DNA of 64,000 nucleotides, taken from positions 95,578 to 159,577 of the forward strand of contig NZ_BAABEO010000024.1 of NCBI RefSeq assembly GCF_039540195.1. The letters are read 5' to 3'. Below the pieces are notes generated by a model. It did not search any database, was not told where the DNA came from, and was given only the letters and a program-made list of their open reading frames with translations. The DNA comes from Zafaria ginkgonis (GTDB lineage: Bacteria; Actinomycetota; Actinomycetes; Actinomycetales; Micrococcaceae). The position numbers and the translations under genes are program-made. Shown here piece by piece: positions 1 through 8,744 of the stretch; the stretch's first letter is position 1; the number at the start of each line of letters is the position of its first letter.

Positions 1-1152
1 GACGCGGAGGGCCAGGTGCGCCGATGTTTGATCCCAGCCGGAGGACAGGATTTGGTCCCCGGCGATTTCCTTGACCCTGCCCAGGCGGTAGTAGAGCGTG
101 TTTCGTTGGATATGCAACGCGCCGCAGGCCTGGCGCGCGTCGCAGCAGCTGTCCAGATAGGCCAGGAGAGTCTCCCACAAGATCGGCGTTCCGCGCTGGA
201 TCAGGTGGTGTGCGGACGGGCTGATGGAGCGCACCAGTTCGCTCGACCACGGGTGTCCCTTGAGGAGCGTCCACGCTCCAAGCTTCTCCCATTCCCGCAC
301 CTCTTCCTGGCCGTCCCACCTCGCCACCAATGCCGTAAACATTGCACGGGACAGGGCTTCGCGCGGGTCTTCCGTGGTGGCAAGCAGGGTGCGGCCCGCG
401 GCGCGGAGGCGAAGCCGCGTTCGGCGGCAGGACAGGTGCACCGCCCGAAGCAGGGTGTCGTGGTCTTGGTCTCTGGAGCGGCTTCGCGTGACCAGGACAA
501 GCCGGTCCTCGTTCGGGGCCCCGATGAAGCCCCCGGGCCGGGTTGTGGTCAGGAGGTCGGCGAGCAGTTCGACGACGTCGGCCGTCGTGACGGTGTTGTT
601 GGAGGCCCCTGCGCTCGAGAGCGCGAAGCTCCAGACGGTCGCCGGCCCGAGTGAGATCAGCCTGCCGGCCCGGCCCGCTTCGTCGAGGGCTTCACTGCGC
701 CCCTCGAGGAGAAGCGTGTTCGTGAACTGGATGCTGCTTGCCAGGATGGCGTCGGCCTGCTCGACGTTCCGAGCCAGGATGTCGCGCACCCTTGCGGCAT
801 AAGTTCCGGTGAGGTCCACTTCCGCGTCCGTGAGGCGGGGCTCGTTGATGACCCACAGGAATCCGAGAAGGCGCGCGCCGGTCCGGATGGGGAAGCACCA
901 TCGGGGCAGGGTGTGCAGGGTCGGATGCGGCGGCACCTCCGTCGGCTTGGTTGCCTGAGCCAGGTTCAGCTCCCGGACATATTCGACCACTTCCGCCGAC
1001 GTCCGCCGGTTGAGGATGGCGTCGGACCGGATGGGGTCGATGCGGCCCACCTGCGCGCTCGCCGCAATGACCTCGACGTGTTCGTTGTCTATGGCGATGG
1101 AGCGCCCCAGCTTCTCGCACAGGTCGTCGGCCAGGCCCTGCAAATCAATCAT
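1..1152 (-). CDS. PucR/CdaR-family transcriptional regulator (C-terminus cut by window edge)
   Basis: An open frame of 384 codons runs from an ATG at 1152 to the window edge without a stop, so a few C-terminal residues are missing. The last 60 or so residues carry the PucR C-terminal helix-turn-helix, seen as RNTLYYRLGRVKEIAG followed by LSSGWDQTSAHLALRV. The N-terminal third looks like a small ligand-sensing domain. PucR-type proteins usually control catabolic genes in response to a small molecule. It is divergent from the amino-acid ABC transporter operon at 1273, 120 bp away, with a dyad between them, so local control of that operon is the natural inference. The family call is firm; the ligand is unknown. 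Confidence 0.85.
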   Translation of the reverse strand, partial: MIDLQGLADDLCEKLGRSIAIDNEHVEVIAASAQVGRIDPIRSDAILNRRTSAEVVEYVRELNLAQATKPTEVPPHPTLHTLPRWCFPIRTGARLLGFLWVINEPRLTDAEVDLTGTYAARVRDILARNVEQADAILASSIQFTNTLLLEGRSEALDEAGRAGRLISLGPATVWSFALSSAGASNNTVTTADVVELLADLLTTTRPGGFIGAPNEDRLVLVTRSRSRDQDHDTLLRAVHLSCRRTRLRLRAAGRTLLATTEDPREALSRAMFTALVARWDGQEEVREWEKLGAWTLLKGHPWSSELVRSISPSAHHLIQRGTPILWETLLAYLDSCCDARQACGALHIQRNTLYYRLGRVKEIAGDQILSSGWDQTSAHLALRV

Positions 1153-1226
1153 TGGGCAATTGTCCAAGATTTGCTCCACGAACGTCTAAGGAAACGGGGT
1201 GCCCCGCCTTCGTAGGGTGAAGGACG

Positions 1227-1244
1227 TCACCCCGGATCGGGTGA
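1227..1244. promoter_or_regulatory. Candidate operator between pucR-like gene and ABC operon
   Basis: Inverted repeat TCACCC-N6-GGGTGA in the divergent intergenic region, 29 bp before the ATG of the ATP-binding gene. Position and symmetry suggest a regulator site; assignment to the PucR-like protein is inference. Confidence 0.35.
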
Positions 1245-1272
1245 TGCGCGACACAACTCTACGGAGGTACCG

Positions 1273-2049
1273 ATGCTCACGAAGACCCCCACCGTGCTCG
1301 CTGCGGAGGTGATCGGACTTCACAAATCCTTTGGCTCTCTCCGCGTCCTCGACGGGGTGAATTTCAACGTCGAGGAGGGCGAGGTCGTGGCCATCATCGG
1401 CCCCAGCGGATCCGGCAAGAGCACCTTCATCCGGTGCCTCAACCTGCTGGAAACCCCGTCCGGCGGGTCGTTGAGCATCAACGGCCGCAACGTGTGGGGG
1501 GAGGGCCGCGGCCCAAGCCGGCAGGAACTGCAGGCGCTTCGAAGAGATGTCGGAATGGTTTTCCAGTCCTTCAACCTCTTCCCGACCCACACGGCCCTGG
1601 AAAATGTCTCGCTCGCCCAGATCCATGCCTTGGGCCGGGGGAAGAAGGAAGCCGACGCCCGCTCCTTCGAACTCCTCGCCAAGGTCGGACTGGCCGAACG
1701 CACCGACCACAAGCCCGCCCAGCTGTCCGGCGGCCAGCAGCAGCGCGTTGCCATCGCCCGAGCCCTGGCCCTTGACCCGAAGATGCTCCTTTTCGACGAG
1801 CCGACGTCGGCGATCGACCCGGAGTTGCGGGTGGAAGTGCTGAGGGTGATGCGCGACGTCGCCGCCACGGGCGTGACCATGCTGGTGGTGACGCACGAGA
1901 TGCAGTTCGCCGAGCGGGTGGCGGACCGCGTTGTCTTCTTCGCCGACGGGCAAATCGTCGAACAGGGAACGCCGCGGCAGATCTTCCACGCGCCCCAGCA
2001 CCAGCGCACCCAACAGTTCCTCTCCGCGGTCCTCGAGGAGGAGCTGTGA
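1273..2049 (+). CDS. Polar amino-acid ABC transporter, ATP-binding protein
   Basis: A 258-residue ATPase of the HisP/GlnQ type that would energise uptake of an amino acid from the periplasmic side. Walker A is GPSGSGKST (residues 43-51), Q-loop at Q98, signature LSGGQQQRVAIARAL from 151, Walker B LLFDEPTSA from 172 and switch histidine H208. The length is normal for the family. The start follows a GGAGG ribosome site. The stop codon overlaps the GTG of the next permease by 4 bp, so the two are translationally coupled. The cluster continues with two permeases, a lipoprotein binding protein, an amino-acid oxidase-like enzyme and RidA, pointing to import and oxidative deamination of an amino acid. 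Confidence 0.92.
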   Translation: MLTKTPTVLAAEVIGLHKSFGSLRVLDGVNFNVEEGEVVAIIGPSGSGKSTFIRCLNLLETPSGGSLSINGRNVWGEGRGPSRQELQALRRDVGMVFQSFNLFPTHTALENVSLAQIHALGRGKKEADARSFELLAKVGLAERTDHKPAQLSGGQQQRVAIARALALDPKMLLFDEPTSAIDPELRVEVLRVMRDVAATGVTMLVVTHEMQFAERVADRVVFFADGQIVEQGTPRQIFHAPQHQRTQQFLSAVLEEEL

Positions 2050-2687
2050 GCGCGGAAATTCTCCTGCGCTCCCTGGGATTCACCCTGCTGGTGACCGGCG
2101 CGTCCTTTGCCGTGGCGGCGGTGTTGGGCCTGTTCGTCGTGGCGGCACGCCGCTCCGGGAACCGGATCCTGCGCGGGGCGGCCACTCTCTGGATCACCGT
2201 GATGCGCGGCGTTCCCCCGCTGGTCTGGCTGTTCGTTGTGTTCTTCGGCATCACGATCCAGGGGGCCAGGCTCACTCCCGTCAGCGCGGCGATCGTCACC
2301 CTGGGTGCGGTGGGCTCGGCCTATCTTGGCGAGGCGTACCGGGCCGGCCTCGAATCGGTTCCCGCATCCCAGCGCGAGGCCCTCTCCGCGCTCAGCGTTC
2401 CGCGGTGGGCGTCCCTGCGGCTGGTGATCCTTCCACAGGCCCTACCCATCATGGTCAGCGCCGGCGCGGCATTCGGCATCCACTTGCTGAAGGACACGGC
2501 GTTGGCGTCGCTGATCGGCGTCCAGGAAATGACGTACCTGACCAATGACGCGGTGCAGCGTGGCGCGGACGGCTTTGTGGCCTTTTTCCTGCTCGGGCTC
2601 GCGTACCTTGCCCTGAGCGCACCCGTGGGCATGTTGGCCAGGTCCATCGAGCAGCGGGTCCAACGAAACAGGATGGCGGTGGCGTGA
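2046..2687 (+). CDS. Amino-acid ABC transporter permease 1
   Basis: A 213-residue membrane protein of the HisM/HisQ type with about five hydrophobic segments. It has the EAA-like loop: LGEAYRAGLESVPASQREALSALSV is spread over residues 97-121 and contacts the ATPase in this family. GTG start overlaps the preceding stop by 4 bp. It probably pairs with the next gene as a heterodimeric channel. Substrate cannot be read from the permease alone. Confidence 0.9.
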   Translation: MSAEILLRSLGFTLLVTGASFAVAAVLGLFVVAARRSGNRILRGAATLWITVMRGVPPLVWLFVVFFGITIQGARLTPVSAAIVTLGAVGSAYLGEAYRAGLESVPASQREALSALSVPRWASLRLVILPQALPIMVSAGAAFGIHLLKDTALASLIGVQEMTYLTNDAVQRGADGFVAFFLLGLAYLALSAPVGMLARSIEQRVQRNRMAVA

Positions 2688-3367
2688 TGCTTGAGGACAT
2701 CCAGGCACTGCTGCCCGGCCTGGGGCTGAGCGTCCGGCTCATGATCGCCTCCCTGGCCATCGGATTGCCCCTGGGGCTGGCCGCCGGCCTGGCGCTTTTT
2801 GAGGGCGGCAGGGCCCTGCGCTTTGCCGTCGCCCTGTTCACCGAGATCGGCCGCGGGTTCCCCGCCCTGGTCACGCTCTACCTCTTCTACTTCGGCCTGC
2901 CCTCCCTGGGCGTCGTCCTGGATGCCTTTCCCGCACTGGTGGCGGCATTCGGCTACACGACGGCGGCCTACACGGCGGACATCTTCCGCAGCGCCTTGGC
3001 GAGCATCCCGAAGGCGCAGCGCGAGGCCGCGGCGGCGCTGGCCCTCGGCCGATGGAAGACCTTCCTCCTGGTCATCTGTCCCCAAGCGGTTCGGATCGTC
3101 CTCCCGCCGGTCATCGGTTTTTCCATCATCGTCTTCCAGGGAACCGCGCTGGCCTACAGCATCGGTCTCCGGGAGCTTGTCAGCCGCGCCTACGACCAAG
3201 GCACCCTGCGGTTCGACACGCTGCATTTCATGCTCATCGCCGCCGGCATGTACCTGGCCGTGGCCCTTGGCATCGCGGCCGTCGCCCGCGTGGTCCAACA
3301 CCGCATTGAGGGAACGGCCAAGATCAAGGCCCGCCCCGCCCCTTCGACGCTCAGCACCACAGCCTGA
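2684..3367 (+). CDS. Amino-acid ABC transporter permease 2
   Basis: A 226-227-residue inner-membrane permease of the same family as its upstream neighbour, with an EAA-type loop around ADIFRSALASIPKAQREA (residues about 98-115). Two starts are possible, GTG at 2684 or ATG at 2687; both overlap the upstream stop, so translation is coupled. It forms the second half of the transport channel. Thirty-one bases after its stop the solute-binding lipoprotein gene begins. Confidence 0.9.
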   Translation: MMLEDIQALLPGLGLSVRLMIASLAIGLPLGLAAGLALFEGGRALRFAVALFTEIGRGFPALVTLYLFYFGLPSLGVVLDAFPALVAAFGYTTAAYTADIFRSALASIPKAQREAAAALALGRWKTFLLVICPQAVRIVLPPVIGFSIIVFQGTALAYSIGLRELVSRAYDQGTLRFDTLHFMLIAAGMYLAVALGIAAVARVVQHRIEGTAKIKARPAPSTLSTTA

Positions 3368-3398
3368 GCCCCTCCACCCGCCTCCAAGGAGCAAAAAC

Positions 3399-4238
3399 AT
3401 GTCCAAAAAGACCCTTGCCATCGCTGCCGTGTGCGCCTCCGCCGCGCTCCTGCTGACCGGCTGCACCGAGGCCCCAACCCAAGCGGCCAGCGGGAACTGC
3501 ACTCCCGAGTGGGAGTTCGAGACGATCCAGGACGGCAAACTCGTCATCGCCGCCGTCGGTACCCTTCCCTACGTCGACATTCGGCCCGGCTCCACCGAAG
3601 CCGGAGGGATCGACGGCTCGTTCTACACCGAGTTCGCCAAGCGCGCCTGCCTGACCCCCGAGTTCCGGAGCCTGGGCGGCCCCGCTGCCGTCGCGGCCAT
3701 GACCGAAGGCCAGGCCGACGTGGCGGCCGGAGGGTGGTACGCCACACCGGCACGTGGCGAATCGATCGGCCAGACCTTGCCGGTCTGGTTCAACTACAAC
3801 GGCATCGTCTCGGCCTCCGGACTCGGTACCGTCGAGGAGCTCAAGGGCAAGACGGTCGGTGTTGTCGGCGGATCGGTGTACGTGGCACCGCTCGAGAAGG
3901 CGGTCGGTGCGGACCACGTGCGCCAGTACCAGAGCGCGGACGCGATCCTGCAGGACCTCAAGGCCGGCCGCATCGAAGCGGGGATCGGGACCGCGGTGGA
4001 GCTGGGACACCAGGTCCAGGCGCGGGGGGAAACAAACCTGCAGGTCGTTGTCCTGGACGAGGATCCGAAGTACCCGGACCTGACCCAGGGAGGCGACGTC
4101 AACTTCCCCCACACCAAGGACAACGCCGCCCTCGGCGACGCCTTGGAGGAATACATCGCCGACATCCAGTCCAACGGCACCGTCGAGCGGGTCCTCGCCG
4201 AGTACGGTGCCGGCGACCCCAAATACACCACCAAATAG
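3399..4238 (+). CDS. ABC transporter solute-binding lipoprotein (SBP family 3)
   Basis: A 279-residue exported protein. The N-terminus is a lipoprotein signal peptide ending in LLLTGC, so C22 should be lipidated and anchor the protein outside the membrane. The rest resembles family 3 amino-acid-binding proteins, with a two-lobed periplasmic fold and segments such as SLGGPAAVAAMTEGQADVAAGG. The ATG at 3399 follows CAAGGAG. A longer upstream open frame exists but lacks the signal peptide at its start and is not the real N-terminus. The ligand is probably an amino acid or small amine, judged from the enzyme genes downstream. Confidence 0.88.
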   Translation: MSKKTLAIAAVCASAALLLTGCTEAPTQAASGNCTPEWEFETIQDGKLVIAAVGTLPYVDIRPGSTEAGGIDGSFYTEFAKRACLTPEFRSLGGPAAVAAMTEGQADVAAGGWYATPARGESIGQTLPVWFNYNGIVSASGLGTVEELKGKTVGVVGGSVYVAPLEKAVGADHVRQYQSADAILQDLKAGRIEAGIGTAVELGHQVQARGETNLQVVVLDEDPKYPDLTQGGDVNFPHTKDNAALGDALEEYIADIQSNGTVERVLAEYGAGDPKYTTK

Positions 4239-4251
4239 GGGGCGGCACCCA

Positions 4252-5073
4252 ATGCACATGGCCACGTTGGTGAACGAGGCGATGTTCGGCCTCACGTTGC
4301 GGGGCCATCCCGCCACCCGCGCGGAGGTGCTCCCCGGATGGGGGCCCTCCGGCCGCCTTGGAGTACTCGTGCGCGAACCCTTCGGCGCCTTGGGTGCCAG
4401 CCTGCTCATCCAGCTGGCCGTCACGGCCTTCTACGACGCCGTTCCCTCCCGCCGGGAGGCGGCCCCCCAGTACCCGGAGATCTACCTTTTCCACCTCGGG
4501 GGACGCTTCGGAGACCACCGGCCCTTCGACTTCTGGCCGCCGCGCAAGGAGGTTTTCCTCAAGGGCGAGCCGTTGGAGGTGCTCGAGGCCCTCAACGACC
4601 GGGCGATTACGGTCCTCGCCCTGCCGGAAGTCGCCATAGGGCACGGCCCGACGGCGGAGGCGGACGGCCGGCTCGATGCCTCCGGGGCGCCGTGGTCCGA
4701 GGCGAACAGCTTCCGCGAGCGCACCACCGCCGCCTACGTGTATTCGGCGGACGGGAAGGCCGCCAACGGCAACCTGCGGATCCAGGGGCTGGACGGGGTC
4801 TTGGAGCAAAACGGCCAGCGCGCCGCCAGCCCCGAACGCAGCCTCGAGTGGTTCCAGGGCCTGCGGCCCGAAGAGCTTCCCACGGCCCTGCCCGGTCCCG
4901 GCACGCTGGCCCAAACCAGGTTTTGGGCGCGCACGCTCACGGACCGCTTCCACGAAGTGGACGCACGGACGAGATCCCTGGTCAGGGAGAGGGCGGCTGC
5001 GCGTTTGGCCGCGGGCAAGCCGACCGAAACCTACCGGCGCCTCGAGCCCGGCGAAGCACTGCAGCTGCTCTAG
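4252..5073 (+). CDS. Protein of unknown function in amino-acid oxidation operon
   Basis: A 273-residue soluble protein that I do not recognise. It has no signal peptide and no long membrane segment. It contains a tract rich in aromatic and proline residues (GDHRPFDFWPPRKEVF, residues about 85-100) and a C-terminal charged helix. The ATG at 4252 follows GGGGCGG, 13 bp after the binding-protein stop; an in-frame ATG at 4207 would run back into the upstream gene. It lies between the importer and the oxidase with short gaps, so it is almost certainly co-transcribed and may supply a pathway-specific step or accessory role. No function is claimed. Confidence 0.75.
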   Translation: MHMATLVNEAMFGLTLRGHPATRAEVLPGWGPSGRLGVLVREPFGALGASLLIQLAVTAFYDAVPSRREAAPQYPEIYLFHLGGRFGDHRPFDFWPPRKEVFLKGEPLEVLEALNDRAITVLALPEVAIGHGPTAEADGRLDASGAPWSEANSFRERTTAAYVYSADGKAANGNLRIQGLDGVLEQNGQRAASPERSLEWFQGLRPEELPTALPGPGTLAQTRFWARTLTDRFHEVDARTRSLVRERAAARLAAGKPTETYRRLEPGEALQLL

Positions 5074-5105
5074 ACACCGAACGATACGAAGAAAGAGAAG
5101 AATCC

Positions 5106-6350
5106 ATGACTACCGCAATCATTGGCGGCGGCGTCGTCGGCCTGAACCTCGCGTGGAGCCTGCGCCAGCGGGGGGAGGACGTCACCGTCGTCGAAGGGGG
5201 CCGGATCGGCAACTCGGCCTCCGGCGTGAACGCCGGCTGGGTGACGCCCTCCCTGTCCACGCCCCTGGCAGCGCCGGGCATCGTCAAGACCGGCATCAAG
5301 CACATGTTCGACAAGGACGGGGCCCTGGTCATCAAGCCCCGCCCGGACACCGCGTGGATCAAGTGGCTGTGGAACTTCAGCCGTTCCGCCCGGCCGGCCG
5401 CCTACGAACGCGGGGTCAAGGCCCTGCTGCACCTCAACGAGCACACCCTTGACCTCTTCGACCAGCTGCGTGAGGACGGCGTCGAATTCGAGATGCGCAA
5501 CGCGGGGATCCTCGCCCTTGCCTTGGAGGAGGGAGGGTTGGGCTGGTTCAGGCAGCTGTTCGATCAGCTCACGCCCCTGGGGTTCAAGGGCGGGATCGAA
5601 TACCTGACTCCGGACGAAGCCCGCGCACTGGACCCCGCCGTCGGACCCGACATCAAGGAGGCCGCGCACACCCTGATCGACCGCTTCGTCGATCCCGACG
5701 GGCTCCTGGCCGGGCTCCTGCAGCGCCTGACCGGGATGGGGGTGGAGGTGCACCAGAATCGGCCCGTCCATTCCCTGTCCCGGAGCGGCTCCTCATGGAC
5801 GATCCACACGGACCAGGGACCGATCCAGGCCGACCGTGTCGTCGTCGCCCTGGGAGCGGCAGCCAACCGGCTGCTCAAGTCCGTCAACGTCAAGCTGCCC
5901 ATCATCGGCGCCAAGGGGTACTCGGTGGAACTTGAGGGAAGCGGCGTTCCGCCCCGCCACGCCCTCTACCTGATGGAAGCCAAGCTCGGGCTTTCGCCGC
6001 TCGGCCGGGGCGTGCGCATCGGCGGCTTCTTCGAACTGCCGGGGACGGGCAGCGACGTCTCCCCGCGGCGCGTGGAGCAGCTTGTCCAACAGACCCGTCC
6101 CTACCTGGGCGGCTGGACCCCGGAATCGGTCAACATCACGGCCGGGCGGGCCGGCTTGCGCCCCTCGACGCCGGACAGCCTGCCCTTCATCGGTCCCGTG
6201 CCCGACGTGGAGGGCCTCTATGTCGCGGCCGGCCATGGAATGCTCGGCGTCACGCTGGCCCCCGCCACGGCCGCCGCCCTCACCTCCATCATCATCGACA
6301 GGGTCGTCCCCGAACATGTCCTGCCTTTCCAGCTCGCCGGGAGAATCTGA
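5106..6350 (+). CDS. FAD-dependent amino-acid oxidoreductase, DadA/glycine-oxidase-like
   Basis: A 414-residue flavoprotein of the DAO family. The N-terminal dinucleotide fold is TAIIGGGVVGLNLAW (residues 3-17), followed by the ERG-type position VVEGG. The C-terminal FAD segment contains AGRAGLRPSTPDSLPFIGPV and AAGHGMLGVTLAP. Members oxidise D-amino acids, glycine or N-substituted amino acids to imines or keto acids. It sits directly before RidA, which hydrolyses the reactive imine product, and after an amino-acid importer. A D-amino acid or cyclic amino acid substrate is the best guess; the exact substrate cannot be decided. Confidence 0.85.
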   Translation: MTTAIIGGGVVGLNLAWSLRQRGEDVTVVEGGRIGNSASGVNAGWVTPSLSTPLAAPGIVKTGIKHMFDKDGALVIKPRPDTAWIKWLWNFSRSARPAAYERGVKALLHLNEHTLDLFDQLREDGVEFEMRNAGILALALEEGGLGWFRQLFDQLTPLGFKGGIEYLTPDEARALDPAVGPDIKEAAHTLIDRFVDPDGLLAGLLQRLTGMGVEVHQNRPVHSLSRSGSSWTIHTDQGPIQADRVVVALGAAANRLLKSVNVKLPIIGAKGYSVELEGSGVPPRHALYLMEAKLGLSPLGRGVRIGGFFELPGTGSDVSPRRVEQLVQQTRPYLGGWTPESVNITAGRAGLRPSTPDSLPFIGPVPDVEGLYVAAGHGMLGVTLAPATAAALTSIIIDRVVPEHVLPFQLAGRI

Positions 6351-6351
6351 A

Positions 6352-6723
6352 ATGTCCGAAAAAGCAGTCACCGCTCCGCCCGCCCCCTCCTGCCGGCAGG
6401 CAGGGCAAACGCTCTACCTGTCGGGTCAGGTAGGGGCCGATGCCAACTGGGTGCCGGTCGCCGGCACCTTCAAGGACGAAGTCCGCCAGGTGTTCCGCAA
6501 CGTCGAATCGGTGCTGCAGTCTGAGGGGGCGTTTCTCCACGAAATCGTCCATGTCCGCACCTACCTCGCGGACTTCGCGGATTTCACGGAATTCAACGAG
6601 GTCTGGGCGGAGGTGTTTCCAGACAACCCGCCGGCACGTGCGACCGTGCAGGCGGGTCTTCACCCTCCGTTCCGCATCGAGGCCGAGGTGGTGGCCCACC
6701 TGGGCCAGGACCGGCAGCGTTAG
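6352..6723 (+). CDS. RidA family enamine/imine deaminase
   Basis: A 123-residue member of the RidA/YjgF/UK114 family. Conserved features are LYLSGQVGAD near residue 21, HVRTYLAD near 67 and the active-site arginine in PARATVQAG (R96), with E112 further on. Members hydrolyse 2-aminoacrylate and related imines to keto acids and ammonia. ATG 6352 lies one base after the oxidase stop, so the pair is coupled. The logical role is to quench the imine made by the upstream flavoenzyme. A palindromic repeat (family A) follows as probable terminator. Confidence 0.9.
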   Translation: MSEKAVTAPPAPSCRQAGQTLYLSGQVGADANWVPVAGTFKDEVRQVFRNVESVLQSEGAFLHEIVHVRTYLADFADFTEFNEVWAEVFPDNPPARATVQAGLHPPFRIEAEVVAHLGQDRQR

Positions 6724-6747
6724 CCGGGCCCAAAGCCAGCGGAACGA

Positions 6748-6785
6748 CGACGGCGGGAGGGCGCCCGGGTGCCCTCCCGCCGTCG
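6748..6785. repeat. Intergenic palindromic repeat, family A copy 1
   Basis: A 38-bp near-perfect palindrome with arms CGACGGCGGGAGGGC and GCCCTCCCGCCGTCG around a CCCGGG core. It separates the convergent ridA-like and permease genes, where it can act as a bidirectional transcription stop, though it lacks a clear T-run. The flanking CAGCGGAACGA is shared with copy 3, so similarity extends beyond the stem. Confidence 0.8.
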
Positions 6786-6795
6786 GGCGGCTGGG

Positions 6796-8247
6796 TCAGT
6801 CGCGGGTGGCGAGGTCGTGCCGGTAGTTGGGGCTGTCAGGGTTGAGCACTGAGTGCCGGCGTCCGTAGGCGAAATAGATGATCAGGCCGATCACCAGCCA
6901 TACGCCGAACCGGACCCAGGTCTCCCAGTGCAGCTGCAGGATAAGGAACAGCGAGGACAGTACGCCGAAGATGGGGACGAAGGGCATCCACGGCAGCCGG
7001 AACGTGCGGGGGGCGTCCGGGCGGGTGTAGCGGAACAGGATGACCGAGATGCACACGACGACGAAGGCCGAGAGGATGCCGATGTTGGTCAGGTCGGCCA
7101 CGGCGCGGATGGGGAAAACCCCTGCCAGCAGGGCGGACGCGATCCCGGCAATCCACGTTACCCGCTGCGGGGTGCCGGAGTGGTCGGTGTGGGCGAACCA
7201 GCCGGGCAGCAGTCCGTCGCGGCTCATGGAGAACCACACCCGGGTGACACCGAGCAGGAACGTCAGCATGACGGTGAGGATGGAGATCACGGCGAACACC
7301 GAGATGATGGTGGCAATCACCGGCAGGCCCACGCTGTTGAAGGCCGAGGCGAAGCCGGCCGTGGGGTCAATGTCCTGGTAGTTCTGCATGCCGGTCAGCA
7401 CCAGGGTGGCGCCGACGTAAAGAACCATCGCGATGACCAGGGAGAGGAGGATGGCCTTGGGCATGTGCTTGCGGCCGTCCGTCGCCTCCTCGGCGGCGGT
7501 GCTCATGGCGTCGTAGCCGAAGACGGCGAAGAAGACGGTGGCCGCCCCGGCAAGCACCGGGCCGAAGCCCGAGGGCATGAATGGGTTGAAATTGGCCGTG
7601 TCGATGTAGAAGACGCCCAGGCCGATGATGAACAGGATCAGCAGGACCTTGATGGACACCGCGATCAGTTCGAAGCGGCCGAAGGTCTTGGTGCCGCGGC
7701 TGAGGATGAAGGTCACCAGCAGGCAGAACAGGATGGCGGGCAGGTTGATGATCCCGCCCTCGCCCTCGTCGGGGGTTGAGGTCAGCGTGGCCGGCAGTTC
7801 GATCCCGACGCCGGCAAAGAAGGCCTCGGCGTACCCGGAGATGCCGATGGCCACCACCGCGACGATGGCGATGTACTCCAGCAACAGGTCCCAGCCGATG
7901 AACCAGCCGATGATCTCGCCCAAGGCCACGAACCCGTACGTGTAGGCGGAGCCGGACCGGGGGATCATGCCGGCGAACTCGGCATAGGAGAGCGCGGCCG
8001 CCGCCGAGGCCAGCCCGGCGATCAGGAAGGAGATCAGGACGGCGGGTCCTGCGCCGGGGTTGTTGGCGTCGCCGTGCGCCACGAGCCCGGCCAGGGAGAA
8101 GATGCCGACGCCGACGATGCCGCCGACGCCGATCGCCGTCAGTTGCCACAAACCCAGGCTCTTGTTCAGCACGCCGTGCTTGGTCTCCTCCTCGACGAGG
8201 TCGAGGGGCATGCGCCGCAGCACGGACTTGGGATTTCGCACTTTCAT
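6796..8247 (-). CDS. APC superfamily amino-acid permease (cationic amino acid type)
   Basis: A 483-residue permease with about 12-14 hydrophobic segments. The first transmembrane helix carries the APC motif GVGGIVGVGIFSLAG (residues 40-54), which binds the substrate amino and carboxyl groups. The overall pattern, including the N-terminal RRMPLDLVEEETKHGVLNKSL, is that of the YhdG/CAT cationic amino-acid branch. Start ATG at 8247. It is monocistronic or the last gene after a 497-bp gap behind the MoaF-like gene. Substrate is uncertain: basic amino acid or amine. Confidence 0.88.
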   Translation of the reverse strand: MKVRNPKSVLRRMPLDLVEEETKHGVLNKSLGLWQLTAIGVGGIVGVGIFSLAGLVAHGDANNPGAGPAVLISFLIAGLASAAAALSYAEFAGMIPRSGSAYTYGFVALGEIIGWFIGWDLLLEYIAIVAVVAIGISGYAEAFFAGVGIELPATLTSTPDEGEGGIINLPAILFCLLVTFILSRGTKTFGRFELIAVSIKVLLILFIIGLGVFYIDTANFNPFMPSGFGPVLAGAATVFFAVFGYDAMSTAAEEATDGRKHMPKAILLSLVIAMVLYVGATLVLTGMQNYQDIDPTAGFASAFNSVGLPVIATIISVFAVISILTVMLTFLLGVTRVWFSMSRDGLLPGWFAHTDHSGTPQRVTWIAGIASALLAGVFPIRAVADLTNIGILSAFVVVCISVILFRYTRPDAPRTFRLPWMPFVPIFGVLSSLFLILQLHWETWVRFGVWLVIGLIIYFAYGRRHSVLNPDSPNYRHDLATRD

Positions 8248-8744
8248 GAGCTGTCCTGCCTTGGTAAGGCCCCTTTCGGGCGGGTGATGTTCTATCGCCA
8301 GAACCAGAAGCGGCAGGTGGCCGTGATGGGCACCTTACGCTTCAGGGTGGTGGCTTGCTCGGGAAGCGTCGGAGATGAAGCGGACCTGGCGGTTGCCGGC
8401 CGTGTGCCGAGGATTGCACGAGAAGGGCGTCAAGGTCCACGTTTGTTGTCGCTGTGCCTTGCAAGGGGCATCCCGGGACCACGGTTGAGGGAGCGCGAGC
8501 GTCTAACATGCCGGGATCCGAGCCCGCATCGCGGCGACTGGGCCGGAAGGAAAGCGGCAACACGGAACGACGGCGGCGGGAGGGCACGTGGGGTGCCCTC
8601 CCTGGGGTGGGTGGATGGTCCAGGCCCGGTGGTTCGGGGGTCCTAGGGGTCGGAGGGGTGTTCGAGGCACCTTGCGGCCCTAGATGCGGTGATGGGGCGA
8701 GCACCGCCGCTATTCATTCGTCCGGCGGCACACGATTCGACGCC
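8248..8744. other. 497-bp intergenic region
   Basis: No convincing gene was found; the open frames here lack ribosome sites and family features. It holds the promoter region of the permease gene on the minus strand and one degenerate family A palindrome near 8563-8605. A decayed gene cannot be excluded, because 500 bp is long for this otherwise compact window. Confidence 0.5.
8563..8605. repeat. Degenerate family A repeat, copy 2
   Basis: The left part GGAACGACGGCGGCGGGAGG matches family A, but the right arm is cut short after GTGCCCTCCC, leaving a 10-bp stem GGGAGGGCAC/GTGCCCTCCC. It lies downstream of the MoaF-like gene and can terminate its leftward transcript. Confidence 0.6.
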
